Positions 1 to 7,156 of a stretch of DNA of 44,242 bases are shown here, one piece after another (position 1 is the stretch's first letter; each line of letters begins with the position of its first letter). This DNA comes from Saprospiraceae bacterium (lineage in GTDB: Bacteria; Bacteroidota; Bacteroidia; Chitinophagales; Saprospiraceae), in assembly GCA_019694255.1 (NCBI GenBank), contig JAIBCI010000116.1, positions 1 through 44,242 of the forward strand. The letters are read 5' to 3'. A program made the translations under genes and the position numbers. The notes under the pieces are model-generated. The model worked only from the letters and a program-made list of their open reading frames with translations. It had not been told where the DNA came from and made no database searches.

Positions 1-20
1 TCTTCATCAGGAAATAACTT

Positions 21-893
21 TTGGAATTCAAAAATGCTCAAACTATCAAACTTTTTTTCCATTTCTTGTTTATAATTTGCTCTAAGTTAAGCATTTATTA
101 CGTATTTTACAGGCCTAATTCAGTTAATTTATTAATGAGCCATTACGCTGACAAAATTAAATTTTCAAAAGATGAAATGGGAAATAATCAGTTTGATTTG
201 AAACTAACTGCTTTAAATGAGTTTGCTAATATAGACGGTCTTTTCAAAATTGGTCCATCATTGGTAAAAATAGTCGGTAATAAATTTATTCAAATTATTG
301 ATGGTGACCAAACTAAGCTAAATCTTGCTATGAGCTTGACCGAATCAAATTTTGATTTGGGGATTATGATTCATGATATCGTTATAAATGAATCTTTAAT
401 GACACTTTGCGCCACATCATGTCCAAATTCAACGAGCAAAACAGTTGTTGATCAGGAAAAGGAGTATCGATTTTCATCCGGTTTCTCTATTCAAGATTTA
501 AGTAATATCTTGCCCCAGCAATCTGGTGGTAGTTGCGAGGTTGGGCTCTTGAAAGTTCAGTATATATTGAATTTTAATATGAAAGGATCTTGTCAAAAAC
601 ATAGATGGTTATTAGGTTGGGTATGTTCAGGTTTGTCAAGATCTGATCAGATATTTAAAGGTAACATTGTAGTAAATTATATTGTTGGCGGTCAAATGGG
701 TTCTAAAGTATTGAATATAGATAAGGCTTATAAAAATTTATGCTATACTGAATTTAATGAGAATATTTTTGAAATAAATACAGGATGCATAAATAGAAAT
801 CAATTTCAATCTTTTCAATTTTGTGTACAGTCCAATAATTTTGACGCTGACGCCACCAGGCGGGGCTTTCATTTAGATTTTGATTGTAATTAA
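21..893 (+). CDS. Hypothetical protein, possibly membrane-anchored or exported
   Basis: I do not recognise this 290-residue protein. The frame is closed by TAA at 15-17, so the start is either TTG at 21, giving a hydrophobic N-terminus (residues 10-30, rich in F, I, L and Y) that could be a signal anchor, or ATG at 135, giving about 252 residues without it. The body is polar and Asn/Ser-rich and has about ten cysteines, several in the second half, and it ends in DFDCN. Cysteine richness together with a hydrophobic leader would suit an exported, disulfide-containing protein; that is inference. The gene is AT-rich compared with the genes after 2441. It is followed 11 nt later by an exported barrel-like protein on the same strand, so the three genes 21-2178 may be co-transcribed. 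The start is uncertain. Confidence 0.6.
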   Translation: MEFKNAQTIKLFFHFLFIICSKLSIYYVFYRPNSVNLLMSHYADKIKFSKDEMGNNQFDLKLTALNEFANIDGLFKIGPSLVKIVGNKFIQIIDGDQTKLNLAMSLTESNFDLGIMIHDIVINESLMTLCATSCPNSTSKTVVDQEKEYRFSSGFSIQDLSNILPQQSGGSCEVGLLKVQYILNFNMKGSCQKHRWLLGWVCSGLSRSDQIFKGNIVVNYIVGGQMGSKVLNIDKAYKNLCYTEFNENIFEINTGCINRNQFQSFQFCVQSNNFDADATRRGFHLDFDCN

Positions 894-904
894 TTTTCGA
901 AGGA

Positions 905-1516
905 ATGAGTAAATTGATATGTGCTTTGTATTTATTAGCAGTTCCGGTAGTCGTATCAGGTCAGTTTACTCATTCTTTTTTTCTGGGGCCGTCTATAACA
1001 AAAAACAGGCTTTTGTTGTATGGCGTTGATGATAGAGTATATATCTATAATGATGGACCTACGTATAAATTGTTTTATAATCTGGGTTACAGGCTGGAAT
1101 TCAACTGGAAACGTAAATTTGGACTCTGTGCTGAATTGCAATATAAAAAGGTTGGATCGGATCGGGTTGAATTTGATCTGGTCAGAGATAGATACCAGGA
1201 TGCATGGCAATATTATATTTCAATACCGACCTTATTATTGTTTAAAACCGATCGGGGGCATAGCTTTGGAATTGGATATGTTCTAAATTACAGATTGGAT
1301 GAAGCCAAAGATAATACGTTTTATGGTGCATACTTCAAAATTGACAAAAAATATAAGTACTGCCATGATGTGGCAATTGAGTATGTATTAAAATTGAATA
1401 CCAGGTTTTTTGTGAAAATAAGATGGGAAGAAGGTCTGGATCCGGTGCATGAGATCTACCTTTCAGAATTTAAAAATCGCTCTTTTCACTTCTCATTAAT
1501 GTATAAAATTAAGTGA
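905..1516 (+). CDS. Putative outer-membrane beta-barrel protein
   Basis: The 203-residue product has a signal peptide (hydrophobic residues 5-18, cut probably after VSG, with mature protein from QFTHS). The rest alternates short polar and aromatic strands (YKLFYNLGYRLEF, FGIGYVLNYRL, FHFSLMYKIK) and ends in a hydrophobic strand, as in small porin-like barrels of the Bacteroidota. AGGA lies directly before the ATG. No specific family or substrate can be named. The next gene starts on its stop codon (TGATG, one base shared), so the two are very probably translationally coupled. Like its neighbours it is AT-rich. Confidence 0.7.
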   Translation: MSKLICALYLLAVPVVVSGQFTHSFFLGPSITKNRLLLYGVDDRVYIYNDGPTYKLFYNLGYRLEFNWKRKFGLCAELQYKKVGSDRVEFDLVRDRYQDAWQYYISIPTLLLFKTDRGHSFGIGYVLNYRLDEAKDNTFYGAYFKIDKKYKYCHDVAIEYVLKLNTRFFVKIRWEEGLDPVHEIYLSEFKNRSFHFSLMYKIK

Positions 1517-2178
1517 TGAAAAATATTCTCATAATTATTTTAATATTGAGCATGCACTTGGTTTATGGCCAAAACTCCACATTGGACTTTATGTTTGGAA
1601 CGAATACGATGTTCCTCAATGCAAATTATTCGAAAGGCAGACCGGAAAGTTTAGATATCAGCTTTGGGAAAAAATTTCCCGGACTAAATCTTGGATTCCG
1701 GTATAAGTATCACCTCAATCAGAAAGTTTTCCTTAGTTCAACAGTCAATGCATACCTAAAAATTCGTGATAAATGGGCGTTTTCGAATCCGACGCTGAGG
1801 CTGGAAGAAGAGTTAAAATTTTACACCATAGCAATCGATTTTGGTGTTAACTACAAAATATTCAAATCCGTTATACTTGGAGTGGCGCCTTTTTATGAAA
1901 CAATTTTGGATAAGAATCAAAACCTTGGCCCTTATTTCATTAATACTTATAATCCTCATAACTATGGATTGGGCTTTAGTCTTATGTATTCATTAAACAG
2001 GAATTATCAGTTATCCTTAACTTATTTAAACGGGTTTTCGTCCATCGTGGACAGTTCAAAGGATAGCAGCGAGATGTATCCGTATGCTCTTAAAGTAAGC
2101 TCACTGGCATTGTCAATTAGCGTACTTCTGGACAGGTCACGAGATATGGAGAAGGTTTGTGAATTAACGGTTAAATGA
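1516..2178 (+). CDS. Putative outer-membrane beta-barrel protein
   Basis: The 220-residue product starts with a clear signal peptide (MKNILIIILILSMHLVYGQ). The remainder has repeated amphipathic strands with aromatic residues at their ends (LNLGFRYKYHL, FYTIAIDFGVNYKIF, LGFSLMYSL, LALSISVLL), which suggests a small outer-membrane barrel similar in architecture to the preceding gene. I chose ATG at 1516, which shares one base with the upstream stop, because it puts the basic residue and hydrophobic core at the usual distance; GTG at 1513 would add one residue. A weak hairpin follows the gene. Function is unknown; a paired barrel system with the gene before it is possible. Confidence 0.7.
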   Translation: MKNILIIILILSMHLVYGQNSTLDFMFGTNTMFLNANYSKGRPESLDISFGKKFPGLNLGFRYKYHLNQKVFLSSTVNAYLKIRDKWAFSNPTLRLEEELKFYTIAIDFGVNYKIFKSVILGVAPFYETILDKNQNLGPYFINTYNPHNYGLGFSLMYSLNRNYQLSLTYLNGFSSIVDSSKDSSEMYPYALKVSSLALSISVLLDRSRDMEKVCELTVK

Positions 2179-2185
2179 ATATCTA

Positions 2186-2215
2186 TGATTGGAATAGTGT
2201 CTCCTCATTCCATCA
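2186..2215 (+). terminator. Weak hairpin downstream of the beta-barrel gene
   Basis: TGATTGGAAT pairs with ATTCCATCA (nine pairs, one bulged T) around an 11-nt loop. T-rich sequence follows but not directly, so termination here is only plausible. Confidence 0.3.
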
Positions 2216-2392
2216 TTCTTGGTTCTGGTTTTTGATTTTTTTTATCCACAAACCTGAACCCTCTGTTTTTCACATTTAAGGTAAGCTTATGGCATCGTTG
2301 CGGAGTTGTCATCTGCCGGTAAGAATTGGACTGATTTTCGATTTGGGGACGCAGCTGCAGTATTTCGCAGTAATGATTTTTTATAACAAAGT

Positions 2393-2424
2393 CTTGGTGA
2401 ATATTAAAAATATTAGTATTTTTG
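2393..2424 (+). promoter_or_regulatory. Predicted Bacteroidota-type promoter of the S24 repressor
   Basis: TTG at 2394-2396 and TATTTTTG at 2417-2424 are 20 nt apart. They match the Bacteroidota primary-sigma consensus (TTTG, about 19-21 nt, TANNTTTG), the upstream box with one mismatch. Transcription would start a few bases after 2424, so the mRNA would be almost leaderless. The -7 box lies inside the inverted repeat at 2413-2430. Confidence 0.55.
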
Positions 2425-2440
2425 TGCTAAAATATTTAGC
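2413..2440. promoter_or_regulatory. Two overlapping inverted repeats, candidate repressor operators
   Basis: Site A is TTAG-N10-CTAA (2413-2430), covering the predicted -7 box. Site B is GCTAAA-ATA-TTTAGC (2426-2440), a perfect 6-bp inverted repeat with a 3-nt centre that ends on the base before the ATG at 2441. Both share the half-site CTAA/TTAG. Their overlap with the promoter and start codon of a LexA-like repressor suggests autoregulation. The symmetry is read directly; the protein-DNA link is inferred. Confidence 0.55.
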
Positions 2441-3199
2441 ATGTCTAAGGCAAACAAAAATATCCGGCATCTGAGGGCTTTCAAAGGCTGGTCACAGGGT
2501 CAACTGGCTGCTGCACTGGAAATTCCCAGGGCCCGCATCGGAGCTTACGAAGAAGAGCGATGTGAGCCGCCGATTGAAGTGTTGATTAAGATCTCGGATA
2601 TCTTTCATATCGCGATTGATGCGCTCGTCCGTTGTGACCTGAGTACAGTCAACAGGGATGAGCTGATCCGCGTAGGGGATAACAGAATCCTTTTTCCGGT
2701 AGTCGTTGACAGGGAGCGCGAAGACAAAATTGAGGTGGTGACGGTCAAGGCCAGCGCAGGATATCTTGGAGGATATGCAGATCCGGAGTTTATCGGGGAT
2801 ATGCCCAGGATGTCTTTGCCCGTGCGAATCCAGGGTAAGTGCAGGGCTTTTCCGATCAAAGGGGATTCCATGCCGCCGCTCCGTGACGGATCCTATGTCG
2901 TGGCCCGCTATGTGGATCATTTTAAGGATGTGAAAGCAGGAAAAACGTACATCGTGCTCACCCAGGATGAAGGTATTGTATACAAACGTCTTTATCCAAA
3001 AGGTAACATCCTCGAATTGCGCTCCGATAATCCGATCTACAAACCTTATGTGGTACATCGCAAGGATGTTCTGGAATTGTGGGAGTTTGTCTGTGCTATG
3101 AATATGGACGACCGTCGTGATGAAGCGGATCCTGTGGCAGGAATATACGAAATGCTCCATCACCTGAAATCAGATATCGCCAAAATCAGTAAGACTTAA
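2441..3199 (+). CDS. XRE/S24-family (LexA-like) transcriptional repressor
   Basis: This 252-residue cytoplasmic regulator has an XRE helix-turn-helix at about residues 8-62 (GWSQGQLAAALEIPRARIGAYE) and a C-terminal S24 latent protease domain. The catalytic serine is in GDSM (Ser143), the general-base lysine is in VYKRL (Lys182), and an Ala-Gly bond at 106-107 (KASAGY) sits where LexA/CI-type proteins cut themselves. The family represses target genes until a stress signal triggers self-cleavage. No umuC, dinB polymerase or phage genes adjoin it, so the regulon is not apparent. Its own start is bordered by two inverted repeats, consistent with autorepression. It is less AT-rich than the preceding three genes. 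The DNA-damage role is a family expectation, not seen here. Confidence 0.9.
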   Translation: MSKANKNIRHLRAFKGWSQGQLAAALEIPRARIGAYEEERCEPPIEVLIKISDIFHIAIDALVRCDLSTVNRDELIRVGDNRILFPVVVDREREDKIEVVTVKASAGYLGGYADPEFIGDMPRMSLPVRIQGKCRAFPIKGDSMPPLRDGSYVVARYVDHFKDVKAGKTYIVLTQDEGIVYKRLYPKGNILELRSDNPIYKPYVVHRKDVLELWEFVCAMNMDDRRDEADPVAGIYEMLHHLKSDIAKISKT

Positions 3200-3673
3200 G
3201 AAACTGTTGTGCGGTAATCGCAATGTTTCAAAGGACATTTCGAATCATTCGTATAATGATTTGGATCAGTGGTATCAAGGATTATTAAACAAAAAGTCAG
3301 CCCGCATAATTTTGTCGCTGATCACTAGAGGATGCTCTGGTAACCTTTCAGGTGCCCGTAGGTTTCACGTGTTTTTGCTAGACAACGGGTGCCTGACTTG
3401 TTTGACAGCCATCGAAAGCGAAATGGCTTATAAATAATTTGGTATGCGGTTCGTTGAGGTTATCAGAGCGCATCCTTTCACTTTATTTTTCGTGCTGCAA
3501 AAAGGTCTAAAAATTTTATTCCGCTAGGACTGGACATTCCGGGTCTTTATTTCTAAATATTACCCTGACAAATTTCCAATGATTTTTTTATCATTCACAA
3601 ATATTATTCATACAGGAGCTGGTACAGAACCATTTCGGTCAATGGCTGTTAGAGAGCCGTTAATTCATTCACA
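3200..3673. other. Intergenic region without a convincing gene
   Basis: These 474 nt separate the S24 repressor from oligopeptidase B. The only open frame (3207-3437, TTG start) lacks family resemblance and a plausible start. GGTGCC occurs twice about 40 nt apart (3352 and 3388 regions) in imperfect surroundings. The last 150 nt are AT-rich and probably contain the promoter of the next gene. I see no tRNA, riboswitch or strong terminator. Confidence 0.5.
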
Positions 3674-5806
3674 ATGTCAGTATTTAAGTTTCGCTCGGAA
3701 GAACCAGAAATTTTTAAATTTTGCCGTTCGGTGGAAGCCCCGGTAGCCAGAAAATTAGAACATCGTCATGAGGCGCATGGTCATTATCGTGAAGACCCAT
3801 ATCAATGGATGCGACTGAGCGACGAACAGAAAGAAGCAAAAGATCCTGACGAACAGACAAGAGAAGTAATCAATTACTTAAACAGTGAGAATGAATACCA
3901 TGAAAAAGTAACGGCACACCTTTGCGATTTCGAGAATAAATTGTTTGAAGAGATCAAGTCCAGAATTAAGCAAACAGATATGTCAGTTCCTTACCTGAAT
4001 AACGGTTACTATTATATAACCCGTTATGAAGAAGGTAAGGAGTATCCGGTGTACACGCGAAGAAAAGGTTCGCAGGACGGGAAGGAAGAAATATTGCTGG
4101 ATGTTAATGCTTTGGCCGAGGGTTGCGAATACTACCATGTTGGTTCCTTCGAAGTGAGTCCGGATAATCGGTGGATTGCCTATAGTGTTGATCAGGTCAG
4201 CCGCAGGCAGTATACCATTTTTTTTAAAAACCTGCACAATGGCGAGGTCTTGGCCGAATCGATTCCAAAGACTTCCGGAAACATCGTCTGGGCGAACGAC
4301 AATAAACACGTATTTTATTCTGTCAAGGATAAAGCACTACGCGATTATAAAATTTTTCGTCATGAACTCGGAACCCCGGTTAGCCAGGATGTTCAGGTGT
4401 ATCACGAAAAGGACGAAGCATTTCATACTTATGTATACAAGACGAGATCAGAACAGTTTCTGGTGATTGGTTCGTCTGCCACATTGAGCAATGAGTTCAG
4501 AATTCTTGAGGCGGCGCAGCCGCTGGGCCAATTCCGATTGTTTCACGCGCGTGAACAAAAGCTGGAATATGAAATCGATCATCACGGTGATCATTGGTAT
4601 GTGCTCACCAATGCAGATGATGCCTTTAATTTTAAAGTGATGCAGACTCCCATAACGCACACTGACAGAAGTAATTGGCGAGATTATATTCCGCATAAAG
4701 AATCGGTATTTATTGAAGGAATAGACTGCTTCAAGGATTTCATGGCAATCGAACAACGAGAAGGTGGCAATACGCGGATTCGTATCAGAGATTGGTCAGT
4801 CAATGAACACGTGATTGTGTTTGAAGAAAAAAGTTACACGGTGGAGATATCGGCCAATCCGGAATTTGATACGCGTATGATACGACTGAATTACACTTCA
4901 CTGACGACGCCTTCAACCATTTATGATTATGAAGTTGCGGATAGAAAACTTCACTTTCTCAAACAACAAGAAGTAATCGGCACATTCAATTCAGCCGATT
5001 ATGTCACCGAATTGATTCAGGTCCGCGCCCGTGATGGCGTCAGTGTTCCAGTTTCTGTCGTGTATCATCGGGATTATCCCAAAAACGGTACCATGCCTTT
5101 GTTGCTGTATGGCTATGGTTCTTATGGTATTAGTATGGATCCGATGTTTTCATCTGCCCGCCTGAGTCTTCTGGACAGGGGATTTGCCTTTGCAATAGCC
5201 CATATCCGCGGAGGGCAGGAGATGGGAAGAAAATGGTATGAAAGCGGTAAGTTTTTTGAGAAGAAAAACACCTTTAATGATTTCATAGATTGTGGACAAT
5301 ATCTTGTTGATCATCATTATTGTGGGGCACAAAAGTTATTTGCAATGGGAGGCAGTGCCGGTGGATTGTTGATGGGTGCTGTGATCAATCAGGCGCCACA
5401 ACGCTGGGCTGGCGTAGTGGCGGCGGTGCCATTTGTGGATGTCGTGTCGACCATGCTGGATGATTCGATCCCGCTGACGACCGGTGAATTTGATGAATGG
5501 GGTAACCCGGCACAGAAAGATTACTATGATTACATGTTGTCCTATTCTCCTTACGACAATGTGATTTCAGGTCCCTATCCGCCCATGCTGGTGACGACAG
5601 GATTTCATGATTCACAAGTGCAGTATTGGGAGCCCGCGAAATGGGTCGCCAAATTGAGAGATTTGAAAACAGACCACAATCCGCTGATCATGTTTTGCAA
5701 TATGGATACGGGACACGGAGGTGCGTCAGGTAGGTTTCGCAGATTGAAGGAGATCGCGATGGAATATACCTTCCTGCTGGAGCTTTCAGGTCTGGTTCTG
5801 GAGTAA
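3674..5806 (+). CDS. ptrB: Oligopeptidase B (S9A serine peptidase)
   Basis: This 710-residue enzyme cleaves short peptides after basic residues. The C-terminal alpha/beta-hydrolase domain is strongly like E. coli PtrB: GGSAGG carries nucleophile Ser561, HDSQVQYWEPAKW carries Asp646, and GHGGASGR carries His681. The block VPFVDVVSTMLDDSIPLTTGEFDEWGNP is typical of oligopeptidase B rather than prolyl oligopeptidase; only its residues VPFVDVV and TTGEFDEWGNP are cited as key. The N-terminal part, about residues 60-430, fits the seven-bladed propeller. There is no signal peptide, so a cytoplasmic location is expected, although about 20 N-terminal residues precede the usual start of homology and the true start could be a little later. 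The last 21 nt overlap the convergent DinB-like gene. Confidence 0.93.
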   Translation: MSVFKFRSEEPEIFKFCRSVEAPVARKLEHRHEAHGHYREDPYQWMRLSDEQKEAKDPDEQTREVINYLNSENEYHEKVTAHLCDFENKLFEEIKSRIKQTDMSVPYLNNGYYYITRYEEGKEYPVYTRRKGSQDGKEEILLDVNALAEGCEYYHVGSFEVSPDNRWIAYSVDQVSRRQYTIFFKNLHNGEVLAESIPKTSGNIVWANDNKHVFYSVKDKALRDYKIFRHELGTPVSQDVQVYHEKDEAFHTYVYKTRSEQFLVIGSSATLSNEFRILEAAQPLGQFRLFHAREQKLEYEIDHHGDHWYVLTNADDAFNFKVMQTPITHTDRSNWRDYIPHKESVFIEGIDCFKDFMAIEQREGGNTRIRIRDWSVNEHVIVFEEKSYTVEISANPEFDTRMIRLNYTSLTTPSTIYDYEVADRKLHFLKQQEVIGTFNSADYVTELIQVRARDGVSVPVSVVYHRDYPKNGTMPLLLYGYGSYGISMDPMFSSARLSLLDRGFAFAIAHIRGGQEMGRKWYESGKFFEKKNTFNDFIDCGQYLVDHHYCGAQKLFAMGGSAGGLLMGAVINQAPQRWAGVVAAVPFVDVVSTMLDDSIPLTTGEFDEWGNPAQKDYYDYMLSYSPYDNVISGPYPPMLVTTGFHDSQVQYWEPAKWVAKLRDLKTDHNPLIMFCNMDTGHGGASGRFRRLKEIAMEYTFLLELSGLVLE

Positions 5807-6322
5807 AGGAAAATAACGTTCTTTCATGACATTGACATGATGGATGACATGTCCTGCCAGTGTAAATCCCAGTGCTAGGACACTGATGCTACCTGCAAAT
5901 GTTTGGCCAGTCCTTTGCAATTCTGTTTCGTCAAAAGAATCAAATAAATTGATCGAACCTGCCCGTACATTTTTGAATTCCTCGAGAATAAGTGATATGT
6001 CTCTGATGTTGCGATGGGCTTCAGCGGCATACAGATTTTCATCGAATCCGGCAAGAACGGTTTGGTCATTTCTCGCAAAACGCATGGCCCTGTAGCTGAA
6101 TACGCGCTCTGAGTCTACCAGATGCTGAAGGATATCGGCAATGGTCCATTTACCAGGCGCATACGCACGATTGCCCAATTGCATGATTTCTGCACTAAAA
6201 GTTTCGATTAGCTCCGCTCCGTTTGCCTTCAATGCGTCACGAAGATTTTTTTCCGGGACGCAGTGTATGTAGCGGTCAAAGTATTCGGGCATTGACCTGA
6301 TCTGCGCGACATGCATGCGCAT
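5786..6322 (-). CDS. DinB-like (DUF664/DinB_2 superfamily) protein
   Basis: A 178-residue four-helix-bundle protein of the DinB/YfiT-like superfamily. The family signature GKWTIADILQHLVDSER is at residues 58-73, with putative metal ligand His67. The second ligand pair lies in GHVIHHVNVM near residues 158-162. Members bind a divalent metal; some are thiol transferases, but most have no known reaction, so no substrate is claimed. It is not the DNA polymerase IV also called DinB. The start could be ATG 6322 or in-frame ATG codons at residues 3 and 11. It lies 3 nt after the T9SS cargo gene on the same strand and runs 21 nt into the convergent oligopeptidase B gene. Confidence 0.85.
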   Translation of the reverse strand: MRMHVAQIRSMPEYFDRYIHCVPEKNLRDALKANGAELIETFSAEIMQLGNRAYAPGKWTIADILQHLVDSERVFSYRAMRFARNDQTVLAGFDENLYAAEAHRNIRDISLILEEFKNVRAGSINLFDSFDETELQRTGQTFAGSISVLALGFTLAGHVIHHVNVMKERYFPLLQNQT

Positions 6323-6325
6323 AAG

Positions 6326-7096
6326 TTAATTTCGCTGTAGAAGAATCTTCTGAATATAGTTTTTGTTTCTGGATTTCCAGCTGAGTAAATAAAAACCATC
6401 GTTCAGATTTTCAGGTAACAGGAATTTGGAATCCGTGGTTGATTTTTGAAATGAAATCAATCGTCCCAACGGATCTGTCAGTCTCAGATCGCTGATATCA
6501 TCTTCTCTGCTATTGATCCAACCTTCGGTAGGGTTGGGATAAAATTGATCGTTGACGATATGAATATCCTTTGTTGCAATGAGGCAATTTTGGTCCAGTA
6601 GTTCCAGAATGTATTCTCCGGGAAACTGAACACCTGGATAATCAATCTGCAGATTGCCCAGCAAACTTCCAATGGTGAGTTTGATCACAGGTTTGTAATT
6701 GCCTGGCAGGTTATCAGACGTTGGCGTGCCTTTGAGAATCAAACATCCAAGTGTCTTTTTGGGGTAAGTGCAGTTTGGCGGGTTGCACGCATAGGTAATT
6801 CCTTTTGGAAGATTTGAAATGGCTCCGGTTGTATCAATTTTAGCAAAATTCAGGTTGATCAAAAATGGAATTCCGGGAATCGTCAGTGTATCCGGAATGG
6901 TTACCGTAAACACAAATTCATATGGCTTATTGATACATGCTTTTTTGTCGATGCCTTTGCCCGTACCTCCGGGAATGACCGGACGTGGATATACGCCTGC
7001 AGAAGAATCACGATACGTGCTGTCCGGAACACAGTTCTGGGCATTCGCCGTGGAAAAAAAACATAAAAGCAAAAAGAATGTAAAGAATTGTTTCAT
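6326..7096 (-). CDS. Secreted protein with T9SS type A sorting domain
   Basis: The 256-residue product has a signal peptide (MKQFFTFFLLLCFFSTANA, then QNC). Its C-terminal 70 residues form a type A T9SS sorting domain: FYPNPTEGWI at about residue 185, a central LTDPLGRLI strand, and NDGFYLLSW followed by a basic tail (KILLQRN). The part between has cysteine pairs (CNPPNCTY, LGCLI) and no domain I recognise. It is expected to cross the outer membrane through the T9SS and be released or attached at the cell surface. The following DinB-like gene starts 3 nt later, so co-transcription is likely although the functions look unrelated. Confidence 0.82.
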   Translation of the reverse strand: MKQFFTFFLLLCFFSTANAQNCVPDSTYRDSSAGVYPRPVIPGGTGKGIDKKACINKPYEFVFTVTIPDTLTIPGIPFLINLNFAKIDTTGAISNLPKGITYACNPPNCTYPKKTLGCLILKGTPTSDNLPGNYKPVIKLTIGSLLGNLQIDYPGVQFPGEYILELLDQNCLIATKDIHIVNDQFYPNPTEGWINSREDDISDLRLTDPLGRLISFQKSTTDSKFLLPENLNDGFYLLSWKSRNKNYIQKILLQRN

Positions 7097-7156
7097 TTTT
7101 GAATCGAATTTGATGGCAAAATAGCCAAATTTTCAACAAACAAAACAAAACAATTT

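Noticed and set aside
2492-3163. A 223-codon minus-strand frame inside the S24 repressor
   Set aside because: The plus-strand frame carries clear HTH and S24 motifs; the antisense frame has none.
3352-3396. GGTGCC repeats resembling a recombination site (attC-like)
   Set aside because: The arms do not pair well (two mismatches in eleven) and no integrase is present.
3207-3437. A 76-codon frame with TTG start after the repressor
   Set aside because: No recognisable domain, no ribosome-binding signal and unconvincing composition. Left as intergenic.
5786-6322. DNA polymerase IV (DinB)
   Set aside because: The protein has the DinB_2/DUF664 helical-bundle motifs, which are unrelated to the Y-family polymerase.
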